A DNA stretch of 35,750 nucleotides from Bermanella sp. (lineage in GTDB: Bacteria > Pseudomonadota > Gammaproteobacteria > Pseudomonadales > Oceanobacteraceae), in NCBI GenBank assembly GCA_002683575.1, contig NYTP01000016.1, positions 8,023 through 43,772 on the forward strand, given 5' to 3'. The notes under the pieces were generated by a model. It did not search any database and was not told where the DNA came from. It saw only the letters and a list, made by a program, of their open reading frames with translations. Shown here in pieces: positions 1-9,100 of the stretch; the first letter of the stretch is position 1; each line of letters begins with the position of its first letter. Both the position numbers and the translations under genes were made by a program.

Positions 1-491
1 TGCGCATCATGGCAACGCCCTCTGAACATGCACCACAGGCTCTGGGGATTAATTTGTTTCCGCATATTCATGATCATGCGCCTGAAGAAAGCCCAAAATA
101 TATCTGGCAATGGTCACAAGGCACTAATATTAACTGGGTCGTGGATTTCCTTGCACAACCCAATGCAGAGACGGTAACTGAACGGATTTTTGTACAAACA
201 TCCGCATCCGCTTTCCCCGTCGGTGTACCTGACATTCAAGATGGAATACGTATTAACAAGGTGTTTTTAGCCGCCGCATCATTTGATCACGTGGATAATT
301 ACCCAACAGGATTAATCAAGCAACTTAAGCCAAGCCAAATTATTTTTATTCATTGGGAAAACTTTTTCAAACCCTGGCTTGATGAGCCCGAGGCATTATC
401 ACTAATTGATTTTGACAGGTTAATGAGCAACTCAACCCTAGCCGGTCAAGCCAAACACGCATTAATTGGCCAACCAGGGTTTTGTTATTGA
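1..491 (+). CDS. MBL-fold metallo-hydrolase, C-terminal part (5' end outside window)
   Basis: The reading frame is open to the left edge, so this is the 3' end of a longer gene; the ATG at 9 need not be the real start. The visible ~160 residues lack the HxHxDH metal motif, which would lie upstream. What remains resembles the C-terminal half of an MBL-fold hydrolase: a hydrophobic strand, then AASFDHVDNYP, then a strand and IHWENFF, a pattern I associate with uncharacterised MBL hydrolases in which a late His completes the metal site. The protein ends at a TGA at 489-491 and converges on yejK with a 29-base gap. No substrate can be named. Family assignment is from pattern memory and moderately sure. 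Confidence 0.55.
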   Translation, partial: RIMATPSEHAPQALGINLFPHIHDHAPEESPKYIWQWSQGTNINWVVDFLAQPNAETVTERIFVQTSASAFPVGVPDIQDGIRINKVFLAAASFDHVDNYPTGLIKQLKPSQIIFIHWENFFKPWLDEPEALSLIDFDRLMSNSTLAGQAKHALIGQPGFCY

Positions 492-520
492 TCGTATTTA
501 AATATGGGCTTCAAACAAAG

Positions 521-1576
521 CTAGGCGTCTGTATCGCTGGACATATTCGCTTCTTGCTTTAACTGCTTAAGCAAACGAGCCGGCAAATTTGTGATCATTA
601 AACTATTATCAGCTTGGTTAAACTGCACATCACCACCTAATGCAACCGCCGAAAAGCTCAAGGTCACATCTTTATTTTTACCGCTATAACGAATGTAATT
701 TTTTAAGCTTTTACGATCAGGAATAAACTCTGTTTTCTCAACGACCTCAGCATGACTTTGCTCAGGATTCGTTTGACGAATTTCCTCGCGCTTTTGCTGC
801 ACAAATTGCTCAAATTTTTGTGGTGCTTGCTCGTCTAGCTCGCTTGATAAGGCTTTAAATTCAACCGCAGCGCCATATTTGTCTTGCTCCATACAGAACT
901 CAACTACCTTGGAGCGGGTCTCATTGGCTTGCTCTTCAGGTAACGCCTTCGTGTAGGCTTCTACGATTTTCAAAAATTCTTGTGTCTCTTGCTCAACATT
1001 CACCGTATCGCTAAACCCACAAAATTCACAAAACAAGTTTTGTACGGCCTTTTCACCACGGCCATAACTAAAACTCAGGTACTTTTTCGCATCACCTGTT
1101 TGCAAGGCAGTAGTATCCAAACACAAAGCAAACCCCGTATTTGAAAAATCAATGAACCGAGTCTCAGTTAGCTCGCCTTTATCGTTCAGCGCCACATTGG
1201 ATTTCTCTCTGATGTGATACACATAAAAACGGTCACCATCGGCTAATTGCTCCGCCATGAAAGCAAGATAACCATCCACCTCAAACTGAGTATTATCGAA
1301 TTTTTCACTGAATAGTTTGGTTAATCGTTGGGTTAAAGAAATAAAAGATTGCTTATTATTCAGCCAATCCAGCATCAACCCTTTGAACTGAGGGGCCTCA
1401 GGACCAAACTCACCATATCGCTTACTGGCACGACCAATAAAGATATTGCGCAGCTGTGACATGACTTTAGCGGCATATTCTTCTTGAAAGTGATCATTTT
1501 CCGAACACTTCACAAGTGCACCAGGGGCCTTAGGGTCTTTATCAATTTGATGGGTAATAAAATGGGTAACAGGCAT
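521..1576 (-). CDS. yejK: Nucleoid-associated protein YejK (NdpA family)
   Basis: A 351-residue protein, close to the ~335 residues of E. coli YejK. Family features are the N-terminal segment with THFITHQIDKD, the central block with KKYLSFSYGRGEKAVQNLFCEF, in which YejK has a matching TRYLTFLKGRVGRKVADFF-like block, a conserved segment around VEFCMEQ, and a C-terminal segment ending in ITNLPARLLKQLK. NdpA/YejK proteins are abundant nucleoid-associated DNA-binding proteins of gammaproteobacteria, acting in the cytoplasm on chromosomal DNA. The gene is divergent from cysZ, with 107 bases between the starts. The ATG at 1576 is the only sensible start. No unusual truncation is seen. Confidence 0.92.
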   Translation of the reverse strand: MPVTHFITHQIDKDPKAPGALVKCSENDHFQEEYAAKVMSQLRNIFIGRASKRYGEFGPEAPQFKGLMLDWLNNKQSFISLTQRLTKLFSEKFDNTQFEVDGYLAFMAEQLADGDRFYVYHIREKSNVALNDKGELTETRFIDFSNTGFALCLDTTALQTGDAKKYLSFSYGRGEKAVQNLFCEFCGFSDTVNVEQETQEFLKIVEAYTKALPEEQANETRSKVVEFCMEQDKYGAAVEFKALSSELDEQAPQKFEQFVQQKREEIRQTNPEQSHAEVVEKTEFIPDRKSLKNYIRYSGKNKDVTLSFSAVALGGDVQFNQADNSLMITNLPARLLKQLKQEANMSSDTDA

Positions 1577-1683
1577 AGATCACAACAAGCAGTAAATAGA
1601 TAGCCAGATTCTACCACAGCCCTTGTGGCATCGGGCAGTTATGGCTAAAGTTGGCCATCTTTGTTTTTCGCTAAGAGCCACCT

Positions 1684-2424
1684 ATGCAGCACCTATTCAG
1701 CGCTTTTCGAACCCTAATGAACCCAGGGTACCGCAAATATATTCTGATCCCCTTAGTGGCTAACCTCATTCTCTTTGTGATTATTACCGGTATTTTGGCC
1801 ACCCTATTTTCAGACGTTATTGATATTGCATTAAATTACATTCCAAGCTGGCTACATTTTATGGCCTGGATGTTTTGGCTGGTGTTTGGATTAGCCCTGT
1901 TAATTTTATATGGCTTAAGCTTCACACTAATTACTAACCTCATAGCCGCACCGTTTAATGGTTTACTGGCTGAAAAGATTCAACGGGACAATGGTATCCC
2001 AATGCCTGAAGGCGAGACGCTCACTCATATCATCATGCGTACTTTATGGCGTGAAATCGTTAAACTCAGCTACTTTATTAGTTATGGTTTGGCCGTTACA
2101 TTAATTTTAATGCTGATCAGTTTTATTCCTTTTGTGAATTTAGTGGTGCCTGTTTTAGCCTTTATATGGGGAAGCTGGTGCATTGCTATTCAATATCTAG
2201 ATTATGGTGCAGATAACTGCCAACAAGATTTCAACGACTTACGTAAACTGGCAAAACGCCCTACATTTCAAACATTCAGTTTTGGTGGCAGCGTCACCTT
2301 GCTTACCATGATTCCAGTGGTCAATATATTTGTTATGCCCCTTGCTGTGGCTGCCGGCACCCAGCTTTGGATAAAAGACATCTACCCTCTCATGCAAGAA
2401 CAAAAACTGATCAACCAAGCATAA
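1684..2424 (+). CDS. cysZ: Sulfate permease-like inner-membrane protein CysZ
   Basis: A 246-residue integral membrane protein, near the 253 residues of E. coli CysZ. It starts with an FSAFRTLMNPGYRKYILIP-type segment typical of the family and has long hydrophobic segments at about residues 20-42, 58-85, 130-170 and 200-225. The stretch with LITNLIAAPFNGLLAEKI matches the conserved CysZ loop after the second hydrophobic segment. CysZ proteins mediate sulfate uptake into the cytoplasm for cysteine synthesis. No other cys gene adjoins it, though a SulP transporter lies 23 kb away in this window. The stop codon lies at the edge of a hairpin whose uridine run fits the opposite strand better. Confidence 0.9.
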   Translation: MQHLFSAFRTLMNPGYRKYILIPLVANLILFVIITGILATLFSDVIDIALNYIPSWLHFMAWMFWLVFGLALLILYGLSFTLITNLIAAPFNGLLAEKIQRDNGIPMPEGETLTHIIMRTLWREIVKLSYFISYGLAVTLILMLISFIPFVNLVVPVLAFIWGSWCIAIQYLDYGADNCQQDFNDLRKLAKRPTFQTFSFGGSVTLLTMIPVVNIFVMPLAVAAGTQLWIKDIYPLMQEQKLINQA

Positions 2425-2426
2425 AA

Positions 2427-2446
2427 AACCCACCTATTGGTGGGTT
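2427..2446 (-). terminator. Rho-independent terminator of the Ig-like lipoprotein gene
   Basis: AACCCACC and GGTGGGTT form an 8-bp stem with a TATT loop. On the minus strand the hairpin is followed by a run of T (the A run at 2423-2428), so it terminates the leftward lipoprotein gene whose stop is 40 bases away. On the plus strand, where cysZ ends at 2424, no T run follows, so it is at best a weak terminator for cysZ. Confidence 0.8.
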
Positions 2447-2485
2447 GAATAAATAACGAAAGGCATTTGATTTAATGGCTTGTGA

Positions 2486-5452
2486 TTAGCTTTTTACCAT
2501 TTTAGAGACCAATGTGATCCTGAGTTCTTCTTTTGGAATAACTAAATCCACATTGGAGCCGGAACCAATCTCAACACCGATGTCCACGGCCTTTTCATTG
2601 TAAAGCTGAATCTCCATGCGCCCATCTGGTAAAAACACAATAGGGCCTTTAAGCAAAATAGTTAATGGTAAACTGTGCATATTGGTTTCCAGTTCAATAC
2701 CAAGAACCTCAGGCTTTAACCCTGGCGCATCAAGATAGACGTCCATGGTACTTTCAAACATGGCTTGGCCTTTGCCGCCGCTCTCATTGTCGTAATCTGG
2801 ATCCCAGTAAATATAACCAATGCCAGGTAAGCTATTTCCCTGATCATCATAACGTGGACGCATACGCATCACTTGTGGCCCAGTTGGATTTTCTAACCAC
2901 GTAATGCCTAATACTTTGGCGTACATGGTGACTGATGTGGTCATGAGTGCCTGGCTGTATAATTCAACTGGAATTTTCCCCATATTTTCATTAAATACGC
3001 CGACATCAGTGGGTAGATAACCACTGACGTAGATGTACTCTTTATCTGTACAAGAGCCACTTTTACAACCAATGCGCGCATCACTAATTAAACCGCGTGC
3101 ATCCTTCACCTCTAAGCGGGACGAGTTTTCTTTGACCGACTGCTCGCTCCCATCAAAATTAAAGTTACGGTTAACATCCCCCGCTGGCAATTTACTGAGT
3201 GGATTAAAAACTTTAGTTTGTTCAGGTGCACTGGCTATAAATGGAATCGACATGGGCGCACTGCCCTGATGACGATTTTCAAATGTCACGGTTAAAGGGT
3301 TTGTTCTAAGCGGTAGACCGGTAGCACTACACAGCACATCATCACTGCCATCACACAAGGACGTTTGAGATGAATTTAATACAACACGGTACAAGGTGTC
3401 AGATTGCCATGGCACACTTGGAATGAATCGCAGGCGTGATGCATCAAATTGAATACTGCCACTGACTGCGTTGAGACATTGACCATTAGTATCAACCTCC
3501 TCCACTCTAATGGCGCCTGTATCGCATTGCGAACCCAGTTTAAACGTACTGGTATCCATGAGCTGATTGAAGGTTACTTGCACGTCTCGATTTTCTGGGA
3601 TTTTGAATACCGAAAACACATCATCACTCTGTTTACCACTTTCACAGCGACCCGCTATATTATTCAATAGATCTTGACCAGTTAAACGACAGTTATAGCC
3701 AGGGTAAATAGATCCCACCAAGGGTGCTGCCAATTGAGCATGATCAAAATTAAGAGTTGTGAAACTTAAATCCAATGGCGCATCAATGGGGTTATTTGCC
3801 ATATCCATGACTTGGCCACTCACTTTAACTTGGTAATCGCTGTTATAACGCAAGGGCTGATGGGGTTTTACGATAATAGAACTGCCATCGTGCGTAACGG
3901 TAACATCAACGACTTCATTGCCGTTTCGAATCAAAGAAACTTCTTGCTGTAGATTCTCAGGGCTGAGTGGTTCGGTAAAAATTAAAAGAATGGCATCCGC
4001 AGGATCTACTTTACCGATGTTTTCTCCAGGCAGCCAACTTTGTAATTCAGGTGGTGTTTCATCCTCAATCTTAACCGGTGCATTATCTTGATCCGAATAG
4101 GCCTCTAGAAAAAACGAAACCATGCCATTGGCTTTTTCAACGCCGAGTAATGTTGGGTTAATTTCCCCTACGGTATCCACCACTAACACATCATTTTCAG
4201 TGGTGGCTATGCCAAACAAATTAATATGCAGTACATCCTGACTTAGACCGCCGTTCGCCTTAGGGTGTTGAGCGGTCATGGCGACATCCATAACCAGCTG
4301 AACCTGTTTTGGCGCATTTTTATCTGTGCTGTTTTTATTATTAATTAAGAATCCGGTGGCATCCGTGATCAGGGTTAAATAAATTTCTTCTGTGGTGTAT
4401 CCGGCACTCACCTTTCCACCGATCTCTACCGGCATACTACTGCCTTTAATGACTGCGCCTTTTCGAATAACAAAAGGCGAGGCATCCGGAAAGTTAGGAA
4501 TAAAGGCTAACTCAGTATAATAATTACTATTAGCATAACTGATGACATTGCCCATCAATGTGGAGTTCACCGGTACGGAGTTTCGTGGCAATGCCGACAA
4601 AGGTGAAATATTGGCATTCACTTCACCTTTAATTTTCTGAACCATAGTAGTACGTGGTTTTGAATCTAACGGTATATAGGTTTTAGCATCATAAGTTGGC
4701 GCCTCGAGATATAGGCCTGAATTGCTTTTAATCGTATCGGCCAAACTTAATGTGTAGGTTTTACCTGGTGTTAAATCATCCTTGGGGTCAAAGATAATAT
4801 AACGATCTTTTACCATTAATTTTCCCGGTATACTTTGTGTCTGACCTTGCTCTACAAATTTAAAACCGTCATCCAGCTTAACGGTAGAGATATCAACCTC
4901 ATGGCTAAGTGTTAAATGAATCACCGAAAAATCCATAAAAGGCAAATCTTGCGAGGGAAACTCTTGCGTCACATGAAACCAGAGCGGGTCCACATTATTA
5001 CCATCACGGCCACTGCCGGCTTCTGCATCTTTTGACACACCTATGGTATTAAATTGGATGGTTTTATTAAATTCCACCTCTCCAATTTCACTGGTCACAC
5101 CATCGTAGCTCAGAGTATAGGTCTCCCCTTCTAATAGCTGTGTACTGGGGGTGAAAATTAAACTTCTATCACTTTCTTGCTGGATACTAATATTACCTTC
5201 AACTTTTTCGCCATTTTTATCCAGTAAATTTACATGACTGTTCAGGTATATATCATCAATATCGTGACTAAACATTAAAGTTACATTGGTTTTCACCGAT
5301 ACATTGTTCTGTCCATCAAATGGGTAACTATAAACAAGATATGATTTTTCCCAGCTTGAAAAATCAACGCTTTGGTCTGTCTCCACCTCACTGCATGCAC
5401 TTAAGAAAAAAATGAAACTAAGACTGACTATTATCTGAGTAAGTTTTTTCAT
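2486..5452 (-). CDS. Large outer-membrane lipoprotein with repeated bacterial Ig-like domains
   Basis: A 988-residue lipoprotein. The signal peptide ends in the lipobox LSAC, making Cys20 the lipidated residue; the following Ser predicts outer-membrane sorting. At least four Big_5/SbsA-type Ig-like units can be picked out: around residues 40-135 (YPFDGQNNVSV ... GETYTLSYDG), 170-265 (ending LTPGKTYTLSL), 465-570 (ELQSWLPGENIGKVDPADAI ... RYNSDYQVKVSG) and 625-725. Each has the hallmark 'consequence-of-differences' build: a strand with FSHDID-like or FTEPLS-like text, then a GxxYTL strand. The last ~220 residues are not recognisable. It starts 11 bases after the FadL-type porin gene ends, so the two are surely co-transcribed. 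A partner or surface extension of that porin is the obvious reading, but this is inference; no enzyme motif is seen. Confidence 0.8.
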   Translation of the reverse strand: MKKLTQIIVSLSFIFFLSACSEVETDQSVDFSSWEKSYLVYSYPFDGQNNVSVKTNVTLMFSHDIDDIYLNSHVNLLDKNGEKVEGNISIQQESDRSLIFTPSTQLLEGETYTLSYDGVTSEIGEVEFNKTIQFNTIGVSKDAEAGSGRDGNNVDPLWFHVTQEFPSQDLPFMDFSVIHLTLSHEVDISTVKLDDGFKFVEQGQTQSIPGKLMVKDRYIIFDPKDDLTPGKTYTLSLADTIKSNSGLYLEAPTYDAKTYIPLDSKPRTTMVQKIKGEVNANISPLSALPRNSVPVNSTLMGNVISYANSNYYTELAFIPNFPDASPFVIRKGAVIKGSSMPVEIGGKVSAGYTTEEIYLTLITDATGFLINNKNSTDKNAPKQVQLVMDVAMTAQHPKANGGLSQDVLHINLFGIATTENDVLVVDTVGEINPTLLGVEKANGMVSFFLEAYSDQDNAPVKIEDETPPELQSWLPGENIGKVDPADAILLIFTEPLSPENLQQEVSLIRNGNEVVDVTVTHDGSSIIVKPHQPLRYNSDYQVKVSGQVMDMANNPIDAPLDLSFTTLNFDHAQLAAPLVGSIYPGYNCRLTGQDLLNNIAGRCESGKQSDDVFSVFKIPENRDVQVTFNQLMDTSTFKLGSQCDTGAIRVEEVDTNGQCLNAVSGSIQFDASRLRFIPSVPWQSDTLYRVVLNSSQTSLCDGSDDVLCSATGLPLRTNPLTVTFENRHQGSAPMSIPFIASAPEQTKVFNPLSKLPAGDVNRNFNFDGSEQSVKENSSRLEVKDARGLISDARIGCKSGSCTDKEYIYVSGYLPTDVGVFNENMGKIPVELYSQALMTTSVTMYAKVLGITWLENPTGPQVMRMRPRYDDQGNSLPGIGYIYWDPDYDNESGGKGQAMFESTMDVYLDAPGLKPEVLGIELETNMHSLPLTILLKGPIVFLPDGRMEIQLYNEKAVDIGVEIGSGSNVDLVIPKEELRITLVSKMVKS

Positions 5453-5463
5453 TTCCAGCCCTC

Positions 5464-6813
5464 CTAAAACATCATTGAAAATGACAAGCTCACCACATGA
5501 GCATTACCCGATGCAGTGACTGATTCATAAGGACTCGTGGCCACTTCATCGGATGACAATATAAAATCACGCTCTGCAAGGTGATGGTATTGGTAAGCGG
5601 CATCAATGCGAAGTGGGAACGCTAAAAAATGAGTATCGGTGTACTCATGTGTTACTCCTAAGCCCAAAATAAAGCGATCATTATCAAATAGGTTCACATC
5701 TTGGGATAGACCATTTTCAAGCACCGATTCCTCATAACTTAACCCCATCAACAAATGGGTAAGCGGTGCGTATTCATAACGGGCGCCAATGCGAGGGACA
5801 AATGCATCTTTAAATGACAAACCCGCTTGATCTTTAATGGTGTCGTCTTTTAATTTATTTTCTAATTCTGCCCAGTTTTGATATTCCAGTGTTGTGGCTA
5901 CTTGCCAGCTTGGGGTGAGTTGGTAGCGAGCACCTAAAGAAACGATCGTAGGTTGATACGCATCCAGTGTATTGACCACAAGAGGTAAACCAGGATTAGG
6001 GATTGTCCCCGGAATGGTTGCCGTTGCATTCACTTTGGTTTGTGTATCGCTCTCTCCTCGGTAGGACAACGCAATATCAAGACCTTGCCACAGGCAAGGT
6101 GACTTCTTGTCGCAAATGATTTCACCTAAGTCCATGTAGGCACCTAAAAGCGGAATAAAAACAGGCTCCGCACTCACATCTAGCTCTTCACTATTGGTGT
6201 TACCCGCTAGATCTGACTCCAACACCATATTCGCTTTTGCATGGAGGGTAACCCGTACACCCCCGCCCAAATGAAAGCCAGGCATGACGTTGGCGGCTGC
6301 GGATATAGACAAAAATAACGGCTTTTGGCCATATTGCATAAACTGACCTTCTTGCGAGGTATTGGATTCAAACGCCAACATCTCTAGGCCATATTTTTCA
6401 ACACCGGCCATTAATGCCAGATACACAGGTGTTTTGAATTTGGTCAGGCTGGTCAGATTGGTTTTCATGCCAAACAAAACGGTTTCCGTTTGATTTGACT
6501 CTAAAACCGTTCCGTTTCTTTGTGGTGGGTTAGCACCACCATTAGATGTTACCTCTAAACTGGGTGTGGCTTGAAGGAAACCAAAGGTCAATTCGCCTCG
6601 CTCACTCAGGGCTAAACTGGCAGGGTTATAATATGAAGCACTGACTTGTTCGCTGAATAATGAAAAAGATTGAGCGGTTGCTATGTCTTGTGGCAATAAC
6701 CCATAGGTGGTGGCGATATTCCCCATGCTGGCAACCACTGGAGTTGATGCTAACAGTCCACCTAGAAAAACTGTGCTGGTAAACTTAGAAAATGATAAGC
6801 GAGACGTAATCAT
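5464..6813 (-). CDS. OmpP1/FadL-family outer-membrane transporter
   Basis: A 449-residue outer-membrane beta-barrel of the FadL/TodX/OmpP1 family, which carries long-chain fatty acids and other hydrophobic compounds across the outer membrane. A signal peptide runs to about residue 28 (ends STPVVAS). The mature N-terminus has the family's hatch-domain signature, with SASYYNPASLALSERGELTFG containing the NPA motif. The protein ends in alternating barrel strands with a terminal Phe (SLSFSMMF). The length matches FadL (~420-450). It is the first gene of a two-gene leftward unit with the Ig-like lipoprotein, and an AraC regulator lies just upstream in the same direction. A 29-bp inverted repeat sits over its likely promoter. 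The substrate cannot be read from sequence; lipids or hydrocarbons are plausible from context. Confidence 0.88.
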   Translation of the reverse strand: MITSRLSFSKFTSTVFLGGLLASTPVVASMGNIATTYGLLPQDIATAQSFSLFSEQVSASYYNPASLALSERGELTFGFLQATPSLEVTSNGGANPPQRNGTVLESNQTETVLFGMKTNLTSLTKFKTPVYLALMAGVEKYGLEMLAFESNTSQEGQFMQYGQKPLFLSISAAANVMPGFHLGGGVRVTLHAKANMVLESDLAGNTNSEELDVSAEPVFIPLLGAYMDLGEIICDKKSPCLWQGLDIALSYRGESDTQTKVNATATIPGTIPNPGLPLVVNTLDAYQPTIVSLGARYQLTPSWQVATTLEYQNWAELENKLKDDTIKDQAGLSFKDAFVPRIGARYEYAPLTHLLMGLSYEESVLENGLSQDVNLFDNDRFILGLGVTHEYTDTHFLAFPLRIDAAYQYHHLAERDFILSSDEVATSPYESVTASGNAHVVSLSFSMMF

Positions 6814-6838
6814 AGTGAGCCTAATTCAATTTATTATT

Positions 6839-6875
6839 TTTATAGTGAATCAAGCAAAAACGAGTCGCTTGATTC
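6839..6875 (-). promoter_or_regulatory. Likely promoter of the FadL-type gene with a 29-bp inverted-repeat operator
   Basis: GAATCAAGC (6847-6855) and GCTTGATTC (6867-6875) are a perfect 9-bp inverted repeat around an 11-base spacer, with arm centres 20 bp apart (two helical turns). Reading leftward, TATAAA (plus positions 6839-6844) follows 2 bases after the repeat and would be the -10 box, placing the repeat over the -35 region about 35-60 bases before the FadL start. No T run follows on either strand, so a terminator is less likely. The neighbouring AraC protein is the natural candidate to bind here, although AraC proteins more often use direct repeats. Binding is inference. Confidence 0.5.
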
Positions 6876-6983
6876 TTATGATTGAAATAATAGAGTCTTG
6901 AATACAGATTACATTGTCAGTAGTGACAGGCGTGGGGTGTTTTTCGGTCAATGGCGCAATATGAGACCATTTTCCTCATGATT

Positions 6984-7997
6984 TCATACAGTTTCTTGTT
7001 CGCTTAACTGCTTTCGATACTCAACGGGTGTCATGTCAGTCCAACGTTTGAACGCGCGATAAAAAGCGCTCACCTCTGAAAACCCTAATAAGTAACAGAT
7101 CTCTTCGACTGGCTCTTGCGTGCGCTCTAATAAACGCTTGGCTAGAAAGCTGCGATATTCTGAAAGCACCTGATTAAAATTCGTATCAAGCGAAGAAAGC
7201 TGTGTTCTAAGTAAACGAGGCGTCATTCCAAGACTTTGAGCGACAAGCTCCAAGTTCACTTGTTTTTTATCTAGGTGCTCACTGAGTACCTGACGGATTT
7301 GATATACCAGATCTTGTTTTTCAATCTTAGCCACTTGAGCACCCGCCAGCTCTTCATGTAAGTCAATTAGCTCTGGTTCAGCATGCTGAGATTGCACACC
7401 AAGAATGGCATTTGGAAAATTGATAGCGTTTTTTGTCTGGTTGAATTTTACGGTGCAACCAAATACACGTTTGTATTCAGCCTTATTGATCGGTTCATCA
7501 ATAATTAAATCTATTGAAATAGGGGTAAATTGCTCTTGGGTGATACTTTTAAAGAAACGAATCACACCAAACATGATGCACTCAATAAAATGATGATCAA
7601 CCTCATCACCCAGGGAAGTATCGAAAACCAAGCTTGCTGTTTGGCCGTCATTGATAAGATAGGATTGCGCCACATCAGACAACAAACGCTGATAATTTAA
7701 GGCACGCTTGAGACCATCACCGAATGTTTGGCTGCTCAAAAACAAGTACTCCAGTACCTGCCCTTTATACAGAGGAATGTGCTCAGCCACATGCAACCCA
7801 ATGGACTGATCACCCGTTACGGACTCAGCCACCTGCCAAAAACGGATATTACCGCGATGTTTTAAGCGCGCCTTTCTATCTTGTATATGCTCTAGGGTTA
7901 TGCCACATTTTTGGTAAATTTGTGCCACATCCACTTGCATCGCTTGCATTGCTTCATGAACTAAGCGTAATAAAATACTCGCGTCGCGCATCGCCAT
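6984..7997 (-). CDS. AraC-family transcriptional regulator, OruR-type
   Basis: A 337-residue regulator. Residues ~20-210 form the arabinose-binding-like N-terminal domain found in OruR-type AraC proteins (PF12625-like), with LKHRGNIRFWQVAESVTGD and a predicted ligand-binding fold. Residues ~235-330 are the double helix-turn-helix of AraC/XylS, ending in the classic YLLGFSEVSAFYRAFKRWTD and MTPVEYRKQL. It lies upstream of the FadL/lipoprotein genes in the same direction (170-base gap) and diverges from the MaoC-like gene, so either set could be its target. Relatives often control fatty-acid, alkane or amino-acid pathways. A second in-frame ATG two codons on is equally possible as start. One of three regulators of this subfamily in the window. 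Confidence 0.9.
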   Translation of the reverse strand: MAMRDASILLRLVHEAMQAMQVDVAQIYQKCGITLEHIQDRKARLKHRGNIRFWQVAESVTGDQSIGLHVAEHIPLYKGQVLEYLFLSSQTFGDGLKRALNYQRLLSDVAQSYLINDGQTASLVFDTSLGDEVDHHFIECIMFGVIRFFKSITQEQFTPISIDLIIDEPINKAEYKRVFGCTVKFNQTKNAINFPNAILGVQSQHAEPELIDLHEELAGAQVAKIEKQDLVYQIRQVLSEHLDKKQVNLELVAQSLGMTPRLLRTQLSSLDTNFNQVLSEYRSFLAKRLLERTQEPVEEICYLLGFSEVSAFYRAFKRWTDMTPVEYRKQLSEQETV

Positions 7998-8141
7998 TCC
8001 GTATTAACAATGAATCCCTTAAGTGGTTGAAAGTAACAGAATTTTTTATTAATTACCAAGTGGCATTCTGCTCTTTTATTAAACATAAAATCGAGTTTTT
8101 AGTAACTTAGAAAATATTGTCGTAAATTTGTCATGTTTTCT

Positions 8142-8154
8142 TCTCACAATGAGA
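8142..8154. promoter_or_regulatory. Small palindrome in the divergent AraC/MaoC intergenic region
   Basis: TCTCACAATGAGA is a 13-bp palindrome (5-bp arms) about 35 bases before the MaoC-like start, inside the 191-base divergent region. It could be an operator for the divergent pair. Short palindromes of this size also occur by chance. Confidence 0.25.
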
Positions 8155-8188
8155 GTAGATTAAAATTAAAAACTCGTTAGGACGTTGA

Positions 8189-9079
8189 ATGAAACATGAA
8201 TTACGCCTACATAAGGCGCCTTCGCTACTTTCCCTGTATACAAGAGCCTTATTAAAGCGAGGCAATCCCTCAGCGACACCTAAGACCTTACCCACGCTGG
8301 TTTTATCCACGGGCGTTAACTCGTCAAAACTGAGTAAATACAATTCAACCTGTCAAATTACGCCAAAAGAGAACATTCTTCCCCCTTTTTACCCTCAAGT
8401 CCTGGCATTCAAACTCCATTTAGAACTGCTATTAAATAAGCAATTGCCGTTTGCGGTTATGGGACTGGTACACCGCAGCAACAAGGTAGAATATTTCACC
8501 CCTATTTTTGCCAGCGATACGCTAGACATAAAAGTCAGCCTTAATGAATACAGCAAAATTAATAAGGGCATTAACTGCACCCTACTCACTGAGGTATACG
8601 TTAAAGGCCAACTAAAATGGCAAGCTCAAAGCACGTATTTTTATAGACAATCCAAGCCAACGCGATTTTCAAATAAAGCGACTAATAAAGCCCGTACAAT
8701 TCCCAACTCCACTCATCACGCCACTTGGTCTCTCGCTGCTAACCTTGGTCGACAATATGCTCGTGTGACAGGCGATTTAAATCCTATCCACCTTTTCTCT
8801 TTGAGTGCCAAACTATTTGGCTTTAAACAAACCATCCTTCATGGCATGTGCATGGCAGCTAAAGCCACTGCCCAATCTCAATCAGATGACTATGAATTCC
8901 CTTTCAATATTAATATTGTATTCAATAAGCCGGTTTACCTTCCCTGTACAGTGGGCTACATCCAAAATCAGGATGGTTTTGGCATTTACCCAAAGCATGA
9001 TAAAAACATCGTGGCTAGCCCACTATTAAGTGGTCAATTTGAAACTAATATGAGTTTTAAAGACTCTAACGTCTTATAA
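8189..9079 (+). CDS. MaoC-like (R)-hydratase/dehydratase, double hot-dog
   Basis: A 296-residue protein. The C-terminal half carries the hydratase-2 signature YARVTGDLNPIH (190-201), with the expected catalytic Asp196 and His201, followed by AKLFGFKQTILHGM. The N-terminal ~150 residues look like a second, degenerate hot-dog (FAVMGLVHRSNKVEYFTPI). MaoC proteins hydrate trans-2-enoyl-CoA or related thioesters in the cytoplasm, in beta-oxidation, PHA supply or fatty-acid synthesis. AGGA at about 8 bases before the ATG supports the start. The gene is followed almost directly by the exported methyltransferase gene, an odd partner. It diverges from the OruR-type regulator. Exact substrate unknown; a role in lipid metabolism fits the FadL and acyl-CoA ligase neighbours. 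Confidence 0.82.
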   Translation: MKHELRLHKAPSLLSLYTRALLKRGNPSATPKTLPTLVLSTGVNSSKLSKYNSTCQITPKENILPPFYPQVLAFKLHLELLLNKQLPFAVMGLVHRSNKVEYFTPIFASDTLDIKVSLNEYSKINKGINCTLLTEVYVKGQLKWQAQSTYFYRQSKPTRFSNKATNKARTIPNSTHHATWSLAANLGRQYARVTGDLNPIHLFSLSAKLFGFKQTILHGMCMAAKATAQSQSDDYEFPFNINIVFNKPVYLPCTVGYIQNQDGFGIYPKHDKNIVASPLLSGQFETNMSFKDSNVL

Positions 9080-9100
9080 CAAAACATATAGGTGCAAAAA

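Noticed and set aside
1577-1683. Small inverted repeats (CCACA/TGTGG, TGGC/GCCA) between yejK and cysZ
   Set aside because: Arms of 4-5 bases are expected by chance in a region of this size.
8021-8063. Two AAGTGG copies 37 bases apart in the AraC/MaoC divergent region as an AraC direct repeat
   Set aside because: Six bases only, and the spacing does not match the ~21 bp usual for AraC half-sites; chance is likely.
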